Source: Nocardia altamirensis NBRC 108246 (GTDB taxonomy: Bacteria; Actinomycetota; Actinomycetes; Mycobacteriales; Mycobacteriaceae). From it: a stretch of 64,000 bases of DNA. The stretch is taken from positions 62,001 through 126,000 of the forward strand of contig NZ_BDAY01000021.1 in NCBI RefSeq assembly GCF_001612685.1, read 5' to 3'. Of the stretch, positions 56,885 through 64,000 are shown piece by piece. The first letter of the stretch is position 1. The number at the start of each line of letters is the position of its first letter. The notes under the pieces are model-generated. The model had not been told where the DNA came from and made no database searches. It was given only the letters and a program-made list of their open reading frames with translations. The translations under genes and the position numbers were made by a program.

Positions 56885-57915
56885 CGGGCCTCCGCGAGCT
56901 CACTGCGGCGGCCTGCGGGCACATAGCGGTGCAGCATTGCCCGCACGTCGTCTTCGGCGGCGGGATCGAGCAGGTCGCGCTCGCGCATCCAGTCGTCGTC
57001 GAAGACCGTGTCCAGGTACTTTTCGCCGCCGTCGCAGACGATGGTGACAATGGTCGAGCCTGCCGGGAATTCCTCGAGCCTGCTGAGGGCGGCGTGCACC
57101 GAGCCGCCCGCCGACCCGCCGATCATCAGGCCGAGCTCCTTCGCGACCGCGCGGGCGGTCGCGAAGGCCGCCACATCCGAGACCTTGACACCCTCGTCGA
57201 GCAGCGAATAGTCCACGGCGGTGCCGATGGTCGCGCCGGGCGGGGTTCCGGTGCCGGACTGCCAGTACGGGCCGCCCTCGCCGCCGAAGGCGATCGAGCC
57301 GACCGGCTCGACACCGATCACGTAGGCCGGGCAGCCGAGCTGGCGCAGCCGGGTCGCGGTGCCGAACAGCGAACCGCCGGTGCCGACCGAGGACAGCAGG
57401 ATGTCGACCCGCTCCACGTCTTCCAGCAATTCTTCGGCGACCGCATAGTAGCCGACCGCGTTCGTGTCGTTGTTGTGCTGCTCGGTGAAATACGCGTCCG
57501 GCCGCGCGGCCGCCATCGCCTCGGCCAGGTCCTCCCGTGCCGAGGTGGCGAGGTTGTCGTCGCCGTCGTCGGCGACGAACACCAATTCCGCACCCATTGC
57601 TCGCATCGCGCGCAGCTTGTCCTTACATGCGTGATGATCGACCACTGCGGTAAAGCGATACCCACGTTCGGCAGCTACTACCGCGAGACCGAGTCCGGTG
57701 TTCCCGGATGTGGACTCGATGATATGCCCGCCACTTGTCAGCAAACCGCGCCGCTCGGCATCGAGCACCATCTCGCGCGCCATCCTGATCTTCGCCGCCC
57801 CGGTCGGATTGAACGGTTCCAGCTTGAGTAGCAGCCGGGTGCCGGTGGTGGTGGCCGCGAGTTCGAACAGCGGCGTGCGGCCGATCAGATCCGTCACGCG
57901 CGTGACGAGCGGCAT
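56881..57915 (-). CDS. sbnA: SbnA-like 2,3-diaminopropionate biosynthesis synthase
   Basis: Fold-type II PLP enzyme of the cysteine synthase family, 344 aa. In staphyloferrin B synthesis SbnA joins O-phosphoserine with glutamate to make ACEGA. PLP lysine is K42 in NPTGAAK, the Asn loop is ESTSGNTGLGLA, and SSVGTGGS is the phosphate-binding turn. NPTGAAK departs from the usual SxxK of cysteine synthases, which supports a specialised role. Adjacent SbnB-like gene makes the assignment strong. 37 bp downstream of the decarboxylase gene. Confidence 0.88.
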   Translation of the reverse strand: MPLVTRVTDLIGRTPLFELAATTTGTRLLLKLEPFNPTGAAKIRMAREMVLDAERRGLLTSGGHIIESTSGNTGLGLAVVAAERGYRFTAVVDHHACKDKLRAMRAMGAELVFVADDGDDNLATSAREDLAEAMAAARPDAYFTEQHNNDTNAVGYYAVAEELLEDVERVDILLSSVGTGGSLFGTATRLRQLGCPAYVIGVEPVGSIAFGGEGGPYWQSGTGTPPGATIGTAVDYSLLDEGVKVSDVAAFATARAVAKELGLMIGGSAGGSVHAALSRLEEFPAGSTIVTIVCDGGEKYLDTVFDDDWMRERDLLDPAAEDDVRAMLHRYVPAGRRSELAEAR

Positions 57916-57952
57916 GGATATCTCCTCGTTCGGGTCGGGATGGTGTGTGGGT

Positions 57953-59341
57953 TCAGCCGTCGAGCGTCCAGCGCAGCCGATTGCCTGGGGGGTGACAGTC
58001 GGCCGAGCCGGGGTTGGTGCGCGCAGGTGCCGGGTGCAGCAGCACCTTGGGCGGGATCGGCAGGTCGTGGAAGGCGGATTCGTTCGAATCCATTTGGTAT
58101 CCGGCGGTATTCGGATAGATCAGCAGATCGCCGACCGCGGCGGCGCGGGGTAGCGGGATGCGCCGCCAGCTGAGCATGTCGGAGTCGAGACAGGTGGCGG
58201 CGCCGACGCAGGTCGGCGTGGTGTCGCCGGGCCCGGCGGGCCAGAGCAGCGGGTCGGGCAGGTACTCGCTCTCGAACCACTGCTCGGACAGGCTCAGGCT
58301 CGTTCCGTCGACGGTGAGCAGCTGGTACGGCTCGCCGTGCACGTGCCTGGTCTTGCTGCCCTGCACGCGGAAGACGGTGAACCCGGCGTGCGCGAGCAGC
58401 GCGCGCCCCGGCTCGATCGCGAGCCGGATGCCGTTGTCGCGCAACCGCTGTGCGAGGCCGTCGTGCGCGAGAACGGCGCTGAGCATGGCCGGACCTGGCA
58501 CGGGGAAGTGATAGGGGTAGTAGGACTCGAACGACTTGCCGGAGTGGAACCACCGTCGGTCGACGTGCGCGGTGAACTCGGCCCACGCGCCCGGCTCGAC
58601 ATAGTCGACGCCGAATCCGCCGCCGACCGATATGGTGTCGGCAGGCAGTCCGAGTGTCCGTGCGTGCAGGCAGCGGTCGATCAGCTCGACGGCCAACTCG
58701 GCTCGCGCCACCGCGTCGTAGCCGGACAGATGAAAGCTGAAGCCCTCCAGCCGGATCGAGTCGGCACCGGCGAGGAAGGCCAGCGCTCGGTCGATGTCGC
58801 CGTCGGTCATCCCGAATCGGCTGGCCGATGCGGTGGGCAGGACGCGGAGCATGACCCGGCTCGAGACACCGAGTGCGGCAAGCCGTTCGAGCTCGCCGAG
58901 GTCGTCCACCGCGATCAGCCCGCCGTGTCGAGTGGCGAGCCAGAGCAGGTCGTCCGATTTCGCGGGCCCGGTCACCATCAGCTCGGCGCCACGGATCCCC
59001 GCCGCCAGCGCGGCCGTCAGTTCGCCGGTGCTCGAAACGTCGACACCGGCACCGCTTTCCGCGCAGGCCCTGGCCACGGCGGGTGATTTGTTCGCCTTCT
59101 TGCCGTAGTAGACGACCCCGTCGATCCCGGCCTGTGCGAAGGCGGCACGGAACTCGTCGACAGTGCGACCGACGCGTGGCGGATACAACACATGGAACGG
59201 CCGACCGAGCGCAAAGGCGATGTCGCCGAGCAGGTTCGGATCGTCGATCGCCTGACGCTCCCACGCGTCGAGGCGTGCGGGCAGCGGGACGGCGCTGATG
59301 GCACTGCGCGCCGCCCCGACCGCTCCGACTTCTAGTCCCAC
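57953..59341 (-). CDS. SbnH/Y4yA-like type III PLP decarboxylase
   Basis: Alanine-racemase-fold decarboxylase of 462 aa. PLP lysine K82 (YYGKKANKS), HLSGYD after the barrel core, GGGFGVDY, EPGRALLAHAG for the phosphate and the partner-subunit CLDSD cysteine motif are all present. The C-terminal NTAGYQMDSNESAFH is typical of Y4yA/SbnH-type members rather than lysine or diaminopimelate decarboxylases. SbnH decarboxylates citryl-diaminopropionate in staphyloferrin B; here no citrate-condensing synthetase is in the window, so the substrate is open. Its start overlaps the SbnB-like gene by 10 bp. Confidence 0.85.
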   Translation of the reverse strand: MGLEVGAVGAARSAISAVPLPARLDAWERQAIDDPNLLGDIAFALGRPFHVLYPPRVGRTVDEFRAAFAQAGIDGVVYYGKKANKSPAVARACAESGAGVDVSSTGELTAALAAGIRGAELMVTGPAKSDDLLWLATRHGGLIAVDDLGELERLAALGVSSRVMLRVLPTASASRFGMTDGDIDRALAFLAGADSIRLEGFSFHLSGYDAVARAELAVELIDRCLHARTLGLPADTISVGGGFGVDYVEPGAWAEFTAHVDRRWFHSGKSFESYYPYHFPVPGPAMLSAVLAHDGLAQRLRDNGIRLAIEPGRALLAHAGFTVFRVQGSKTRHVHGEPYQLLTVDGTSLSLSEQWFESEYLPDPLLWPAGPGDTTPTCVGAATCLDSDMLSWRRIPLPRAAAVGDLLIYPNTAGYQMDSNESAFHDLPIPPKVLLHPAPARTNPGSADCHPPGNRLRWTLDG

Positions 59342-60342
59342 AGCGGCACCTCCGTGCCGCGGCCCTCCGCGATGGCCCGCTCCGCGAGCGCGTGCGCCAC
59401 GGCGATGTCGGTGAGCACGAGCCCGCTGTTGTAGACGAAGATGCGTTCGTCGTCCGAGCGCCGTGCGACCGCCCTGCGCGTGAGGATCTGCGGCAGTTCG
59501 GCGTCGACGCGGCGCAGTGTCCCGTCCGGACCGACCATGTCGGTGCCGGTCAACGCCATCTGCTCGGCGCTGGTCGCGATGACGCGGTCGGCGTCGACCA
59601 GGGTCGACGGCGCGAGCCCGTAGCCGACAAGCACCGCCGTGGCACCCGGTGCGAGATCGGTGGATTCGAGCGCGACCTCGGTGCCTGGCCCCGCGGTCGC
59701 CAGCACCACGTCGGCGGCGGCCGCGGCGGCCTTCGGATCTTCGACCGTTTCCAGCAGCATGTGCGGGTAGTACTCGGCGAGCTGGCTGTGCACCGCGGCC
59801 AACCCCTCCGGGTGGGTTCCGTACAGCATCAGCTTGCGCAGCTGCGGATTCGCGGCGAGCAAGTGCGGCAACGCGTTTCGGCCCTGGGTTCCGGTGCCGA
59901 TCAGCAGCACGCTCTCGGCGCCCCTGCGGGCCGTCTCGCGGACGAGCAGCGCCGACACCGCAGGGGTGCGCAGTGCGCCGACCCGCGAGCAGTCCATCAT
60001 CGCGATCGGCGCGCCGGTGCTGTCGTCGTACAACGTGATGGTGGTGTAGTAGCGCTTGGTGGCGCGGTCGTGGCCCGGATCGAATTTGTACGAGGTCTTC
60101 ATCGCCACCACCCGGCGCCTGCCATCGCGTCCGAGCATGGCGTAGGACACCGACGAGCCGTCCGGATTGGCCACGCTGAGCTTGCGCGGATTATCCGAAT
60201 CGCCCGCGGCGAACGCCACATACGCGTCCTCCACCGCGCGCACGACGTCGGCGGGCGTAATCGGCACGCCTGCCAGGTCGCTGCGGCTCAATACCCGCAG
60301 CGGTGTGCTTCGGTCACGAGTGTTCAACGGATCCTCGATCAT
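59332..60342 (-). CDS. sbnB: SbnB-like NAD-dependent dehydrogenase (ornithine cyclodeaminase family)
   Basis: A 336-aa mu-crystallin/ornithine cyclodeaminase fold. In the Sbn pathway it oxidatively cleaves ACEGA to L-2,3-diaminopropionate plus 2-oxoglutarate. Key parts: MKTSYKFDPGHD with the substrate lysine, MDCSRVGALRTPAVSALL split around the Arg/Thr site, and the Rossmann loop LIGTGTQG. The ATG at 60342 overlaps the hydroxylase gene by 29 bp. SbnA-SbnB pairs are a reliable sign of diaminopropionate supply (also viomycin-type pathways). Confidence 0.88.
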   Translation of the reverse strand: MIEDPLNTRDRSTPLRVLSRSDLAGVPITPADVVRAVEDAYVAFAAGDSDNPRKLSVANPDGSSVSYAMLGRDGRRRVVAMKTSYKFDPGHDRATKRYYTTITLYDDSTGAPIAMMDCSRVGALRTPAVSALLVRETARRGAESVLLIGTGTQGRNALPHLLAANPQLRKLMLYGTHPEGLAAVHSQLAEYYPHMLLETVEDPKAAAAAADVVLATAGPGTEVALESTDLAPGATAVLVGYGLAPSTLVDADRVIATSAEQMALTGTDMVGPDGTLRRVDAELPQILTRRAVARRSDDERIFVYNSGLVLTDIAVAHALAERAIAEGRGTEVPLWD

Positions 60343-61516
60343 GTGCTGTGTCCCGCTCTATCGCCACCGGCGTCTGCTCCCGGTGTCCGTCCGCTCGGGC
60401 AGGCTCGACGCCGCCGGACGCGAACGCGGTGGTACTTGCCGCGCGGAACGGGGCGACGATCCGTTGCCCATAACCATTCTCGTCGGCCTCTTCGGCCCGC
60501 CGCGGTCGTTCAGGCAGGCGGATGTTCACCCGCTTCAGCCAGCGGTCGGTGCCGTCATAGCGTGCGGTGAACGGTACTCGACCGTGCACCGCCACGTCAT
60601 TGTCGACAAGCAGTACTTCACCCGGTGTAAGCGCGGCGGTCACGCAGACCCGCTCCAGCTCGGCGGCGAGGGTGGCGTAGGCGGCACAGAACGCGGAGTC
60701 GGCATCGTCGAGCGGGGTGTAGGCCGGGTCGTAGCGCAGCGTGGTCTCGTCCGGTCCTGCCGCGGTCCACAGCGTCGGCAGCGGCGGGGCCGAATACCGT
60801 TCGTGCCCAGTGCCGTACGAGACGTCGGGCAGAATCGGCAGGGTCGGCGTGCTGAGCAGGCGCCGCTGGTCGGCGGTGAGCTGTACCCGGCGCACCGAGG
60901 ACACCGTGGTGCCGACCGAGTCGGGGTTGCGCAGGCAGCCGAGCATCAGCAGGTTGGCGCGGGCCGGGTGGAATGCGTCCTCGCTGTGTGGGCTGAGCAG
61001 GGTTTTGCTGCTGGCGCCCGACTGTTCGTGCTCGTGGCCGGGGGAGGGCAGGATGTTGTTGACCAGGCGGCCGCCCTGTTGGCCCTGCCAGCCGAACGGC
61101 TCACCGGCGCTGCGGGCGAGCAGCATCATGGCGATGTCCAGTTCCAGCGAGTTCGCGCGCCGCGCCGCGGTGCCGCTCCACTCGGCGGCCTCGCGCCAGC
61201 TCGGCGGGGTCGGGCCGAATTCGTCGTCGGTCAGCGGCAGCCTGCTCACGATCGTCGCGCCTGCCGCGGTGGCGGGCGGGCGCATGGCGCGGCGGACGTC
61301 GGCGGGCAATTCGCCGACCCTGGTGTCGATCTGGGCGATCAGGGCGGAATCGGTCAGGGTGGCGGCCAGTGTGGCCGGGTCGTGCGGCGTTGCGTCGAGT
61401 GTGGTAGATATCTCTCGTGCGAGTTCGCGCACCGCACGCCCGGCGGCGTCGGGGAGCTCGCGACGTTCGATATCCTGCGGGTGAAGCGTCTTACGTTCCG
61501 AGAGAACGCCTTTCAC
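60314..61516 (-). CDS. VioC/AsnO-like Fe(II)/2-oxoglutarate-dependent hydroxylase
   Basis: TauD/clavaminate-synthase-fold oxygenase of about 400 aa, related to amino-acid beta-hydroxylases (VioC, AsnO, GntD). Core motifs: FGWQGQQGGRLVNNILP, the iron ligands in HSEDAFHP, LGCLRNPDS, the distal His in VAVHGRVPF and the 2-oxoglutarate Arg in LKRVNIR. GTG at 61516 is chosen because the longer frame to 61687 would run through the iron box at 61594. This is the first gene of the operon. Likely substrate: a basic or acidic amino acid to be built into, or present in, the product. Confidence 0.82.
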   Translation of the reverse strand: MKGVLSERKTLHPQDIERRELPDAAGRAVRELAREISTTLDATPHDPATLAATLTDSALIAQIDTRVGELPADVRRAMRPPATAAGATIVSRLPLTDDEFGPTPPSWREAAEWSGTAARRANSLELDIAMMLLARSAGEPFGWQGQQGGRLVNNILPSPGHEHEQSGASSKTLLSPHSEDAFHPARANLLMLGCLRNPDSVGTTVSSVRRVQLTADQRRLLSTPTLPILPDVSYGTGHERYSAPPLPTLWTAAGPDETTLRYDPAYTPLDDADSAFCAAYATLAAELERVCVTAALTPGEVLLVDNDVAVHGRVPFTARYDGTDRWLKRVNIRLPERPRRAEEADENGYGQRIVAPFRAASTTAFASGGVEPARADGHREQTPVAIERDTAHDRGSVEHS

Positions 61517-61593
61517 CGAGGGAGTCCCTTCTTCGCATCGTTCGAAAAGAGCAGGAGTGACGTCGATCTGCGAAGCTAGCGTGCATTGATTGA

Positions 61594-61612
61594 TTAAGCA
61601 AGGCTTACCTAA
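61594..61612. promoter_or_regulatory. iron box upstream of the diaminopropionate operon
   Basis: TTAAGCAAGGCTTACCTAA matches about 15 of 19 positions of the IdeR/DmdR consensus, with the GGCTTACCTAA half nearly perfect. It lies 78 bp before the hydroxylase start. Confidence 0.7.
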
Positions 61613-61689
61613 TCTCACTGCTGGAAAATAGCAGAAACGTATAACTGTATCCAAGTTTGGCGCGGTCGGCCCCGGCGTGCCGCGCAACC

Positions 61690-61708
61690 CATTAGGCTAG
61701 CCTGTCCT
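61690..61708. promoter_or_regulatory. iron box upstream of the ABC importer operon
   Basis: TTAGGCTAGCCTGTCCTGA matches 15 of 19 consensus positions, with the TTAGG-TAGCCT core intact. It lies 57 bp before the binding-protein start, on the opposite side of the same divergent gap. Confidence 0.7.
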
Positions 61709-61764
61709 GATCGCGGTCCTCCTGCCTCGCGCGCAGGGTGTTCGTCCAGGAAGAAGGCAGCACA

Positions 61765-63282
61765 ATGGGTTTGAGTCGGCGGCAGCTGCTGCAATCGAGC
61801 GTCGGTGTCGGAGCGATCCTGCTGATTGCTGGGTGTTCGACGGGGACTGAATCTTCGGGTCCCGCGCGGCGGGGCGGCACGCTACGGGTCGGCGCGCTCG
61901 GCACCCCGGCGCGGATCGAACGCGACCCGCACGCCAACCTCAGCAACGACAGCGACTTCCTGCTCGCCTCGCTGGTGTACGACGCCCTCACCGTGCCTGG
62001 CCGCGACCCGAATGTCGCGCCGCGCTTGGCGACTCGATGGGAACCGGACCCGGCGCGGCGGCGGTGGACCTTCACCCTCGCCGACGGCGCGACCTTCCAC
62101 GACGGAACGCCGGTGACCTCCGACGATGTGGTGTGGTCGATGCGCAGGCTGCGCACGGTCGCAGGCGCGTCGAAAATGCCGGTGGCCGCGGAGGACATCA
62201 GCGCGGACGGGCCGAACCGGGTGGTGTTCACGGTGCCGGAGCCGAACACTCAGCTGCCGTTGCTGCTGCGGTTGATGACGTTCACCGTCAAGAAGGACAC
62301 CACGGACTTCACCAAAGCCATTGGCACCGGGCCGTTTCGGCTCGAGTCGTACCAGGGTGGCAACGCACGGCTGGTGCGCAACGAGCGCTGGCACGGTCCG
62401 GCGCCGCTGCTCGACGCGATCGAGATCACCATGTTCGACAGCGTGACCGCGCTGGGCAACGCGGTGCTCGGCGGGCAGATCGACCTCGCCTCCAATGTCG
62501 GCGCGATCGCGGGACGGACCGCCGAGGGGCGCGGCGACCTGCAGGTGGTGCGCCGGGCCGACGACACCATGCTCGGCGTCGCGATGCGGACCTCGGACGG
62601 CCCGTTCGCCGATGTCAAGGTGCGGACCGCCGTCCGGCTCGGTGTCGATCGCAAAGCCCTGGTGAACCAGGTGCATTCGGGCTACGGCACGGTGGCCAAC
62701 GACATTCTCGGCACTGCGGATCCGCAGTACGACAAGACCATCGCGCAGCGCACCCGCGATATCGAGCGGGCGAAAACGCTACTGCGCGAAGCCAATTTCG
62801 ATACCGGCCGCAGTTATCCGCTGGTGACCAAGGCCGAGGCGCCAGGCGAGGTCGAATCGGCGAAGGTCATCGCGACGCAGCTGTCCGAGATCGGCATCCG
62901 CCTCGACGTGCTCACCCAGGAGTCGAACGCCTTCTACGACCAGACCTGGTTGAAGGCGCCGTTCTACACCGTCTCCTGGGGCACCAACGATTCCACGCTC
63001 TTCTTCGCGTCCAAGTTGCTGACCAGCGGATCGAACCGCAACGAAACCGACTTCAAGGACGCCGCATTCGACGCGGCCACCGCGAAGGCATTGGCGGCGC
63101 AGAGCGATTCGGAGTACGCCCAAGCCTGTCGCGAAGTGCAGCAGATCGAGCACGAGCGCGGCGGCTACCTGGTGTGGGGGATGGCCGACGGCATCGATAT
63201 CGCGTCGGCCAAGGTGCACGACCTGCCCACGCTCGGCGGCTTCGCCAGGGTGCAGCTGGAACGAGCGTGGTTGGCGGAGTGA
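61765..63282 (+). CDS. ABC-importer substrate-binding lipoprotein, family 5 (DppA/NikA/CntA type)
   Basis: A 505-aa extracytoplasmic binding protein. Twin-arginine SRRQLL (residues 4-9) and lipobox LIAGC with C24 predict Tat export and lipid anchoring. SBP family 5 hallmarks: VGALGTPARIERDPH, DGATFHDGTPVTSDDVVWSM split at the loop, and AIGTGPFRL. The ATG at 61765 follows AGGAAGAAGG. Family 5 proteins carry peptides, nickel and opine-type metallophores. Iron-box control and divergence from the diaminopropionate operon point to uptake of its metal complex. Confidence 0.88.
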   Translation: MGLSRRQLLQSSVGVGAILLIAGCSTGTESSGPARRGGTLRVGALGTPARIERDPHANLSNDSDFLLASLVYDALTVPGRDPNVAPRLATRWEPDPARRRWTFTLADGATFHDGTPVTSDDVVWSMRRLRTVAGASKMPVAAEDISADGPNRVVFTVPEPNTQLPLLLRLMTFTVKKDTTDFTKAIGTGPFRLESYQGGNARLVRNERWHGPAPLLDAIEITMFDSVTALGNAVLGGQIDLASNVGAIAGRTAEGRGDLQVVRRADDTMLGVAMRTSDGPFADVKVRTAVRLGVDRKALVNQVHSGYGTVANDILGTADPQYDKTIAQRTRDIERAKTLLREANFDTGRSYPLVTKAEAPGEVESAKVIATQLSEIGIRLDVLTQESNAFYDQTWLKAPFYTVSWGTNDSTLFFASKLLTSGSNRNETDFKDAAFDAATAKALAAQSDSEYAQACREVQQIEHERGGYLVWGMADGIDIASAKVHDLPTLGGFARVQLERAWLAE

Positions 63283-64000
63283 TCCCCTTCGCCCGTGCCC
63301 TGTTTCGGCGCATCGTCCTCCTGGTCGCCCTGCTGGCGACAGTCTTCGTCGTCGTCGACCTGCTGCCAGGCAGCACGGCACGGGCGGTGCTCGGCCGGGA
63401 CGCGACCCCGGATCAGATCGCGGCGAAGGAACGCGAGCTCGGCCTGGATCGTCCACTGCCTGAACGCTTCTGGCGCTGGATCAGTGGCGTGCTCACCGGC
63501 GATTTCGGCGACACCGCGCGCGGACGCTCGATCAATGAACTGCTCGCCGCCAAATTCCCGCCGACACTGCTGCTCGGCGGCCTCGCACTGACGGTGACCG
63601 CGGTCGCGTCGCTGCTGCTCGGTGCTTGGTGGGCGGGGCGCCACACCATCGCGCCATTCACGTTGCCCGCCAGGCTGGTTCCGCGCGGCCTGGTCGCGGT
63701 GCGCCGGAGCGTGCTTCGGTCGTTGCAGCCCGCGACGACCATCGCCGCGGCGGTGCCGGAGTTCGTGGTCGCGACGCTGTTGATTCTGGTGTTCGCGCTC
63801 GTCCTCGGCTGGTTGCCCGCGGTCACCCTCACCGATCGGTCCGGCTTCCCCGCGAGCCCCGACATGCTGGTGTTGCCGGTGCTGGCGCTGGCCATTCCCC
63901 AGGTCGGCTGGAATACCAGGGTGGTGCGCGCCGCACTGGTCGATGCTGCCCAGGCGCCGCATGTGGAAAGTGCTGTGCTGGAAGGCATTGCACCGCGCAC
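63279..64000 (+). CDS. ABC-importer permease, DppB/OppB type, truncated by the window edge
   Basis: The GTG at 63279 overlaps the binding-protein stop (GTGA). The frame stays open to the last base (240 codons). N-terminal membrane segment IVLLVALLATVFVVVDLLPG, then the family block DQIAAKERELGLDRPLPERF, TGDFGDTARGRSI and further membrane segments. A second permease and one or two ATPases should follow outside the window. Confidence 0.88.
   Translation, partial: MIPFARALFRRIVLLVALLATVFVVVDLLPGSTARAVLGRDATPDQIAAKERELGLDRPLPERFWRWISGVLTGDFGDTARGRSINELLAAKFPPTLLLGGLALTVTAVASLLLGAWWAGRHTIAPFTLPARLVPRGLVAVRRSVLRSLQPATTIAAAVPEFVVATLLILVFALVLGWLPAVTLTDRSGFPASPDMLVLPVLALAIPQVGWNTRVVRAALVDAAQAPHVESAVLEGIAPR

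Noticed and set aside
61579..61764. Zur (zinc) control of the metallophore operon, by analogy with EDDS
   Set aside because: I found no TGAAAAT-type Zur palindrome here, whereas two IdeR-like boxes are present. Zinc is not excluded experimentally.

Overview
The window is high-GC actinobacterial DNA, most probably Nocardia or a close mycolic-acid-producing relative. The backbone genes and their order match the Mycobacterium tuberculosis Rv1007c-Rv1021 neighbourhood: metG, tatD, rpfB, rsmA/ksgA, ispE, a Pks16-like acyl-AMP ligase, pth, rplY, prs, glmU, a TetR gene, mfd and mazG. Accessory blocks are inserted between these genes. The rplY-pth-ligase block is inverted relative to prs-glmU when compared with M. 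tuberculosis.

Layout. 1-5.2 kb: truncated TetR gene, metG, tatD, rpfB and a cysteine hydrolase. 5.4-13.8 kb: secreted lipase, rsmA, an orphan hypothetical gene, a copper module (copZ plus a secreted protein behind a CsoR-type operator), a CPBP protease, a TetR/SDR pair, ispE and an LLM-family oxidoreductase. 14-22 kb: ABC-F ATPase, a DUF445 membrane protein flanked by two Abi-alpha-like paralogues, an NTF2-like protein and prfC. 22-27 kb: rplY, pth, a PPOX-fold protein, the acyl-AMP ligase, and a PlsC-like acyltransferase divergent from its probable TetR repressor. 27-33 kb: a complete ergothioneine set, egtABCD in one operon and egtE divergent. 33-39.8 kb: two tandem paralogous Ser/Thr kinases, a DUF2461 protein, a Fic protein with its own operator-promoter, and two small-domain proteins. 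40-49 kb: prs, glmU, tRNA-Gln, two TetR genes, mfd and mazG. 49-55.5 kb: glycerol dehydrogenase, an Rv0805-like phosphodiesterase, a CpsY/Stealth phosphotransferase, an iron-box flavodoxin, a PPOX-fold protein and TerD.

55.5-64 kb holds the most interesting region. A five-gene operon encodes an SbnA-like synthase and SbnB-like dehydrogenase (L-2,3-diaminopropionate supply), an SbnH/Y4yA-like PLP decarboxylase, a VioC/AsnO-like Fe(II)/2-oxoglutarate hydroxylase and a MATE exporter. It is divergent from an oligopeptide/metallophore-type ABC importer, and two IdeR-like iron boxes lie between them. This looks like a compact, iron-controlled make-export-reimport module for a diaminopropionate-containing metallophore. 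The product is unknown and the cluster runs off the right edge.

Several non-coding patterns recur. A 106-bp dispersed repeat has two clear copies and one diverged copy. A long-hairpin element occurs just downstream of two unrelated genes. A short MPEPS-type leader ORF containing the ribosome-binding site is shared by metG and mazG. Several palindromic operators can be paired with nearby regulators. No CRISPR array, rRNA, insertion sequence or prophage was seen.
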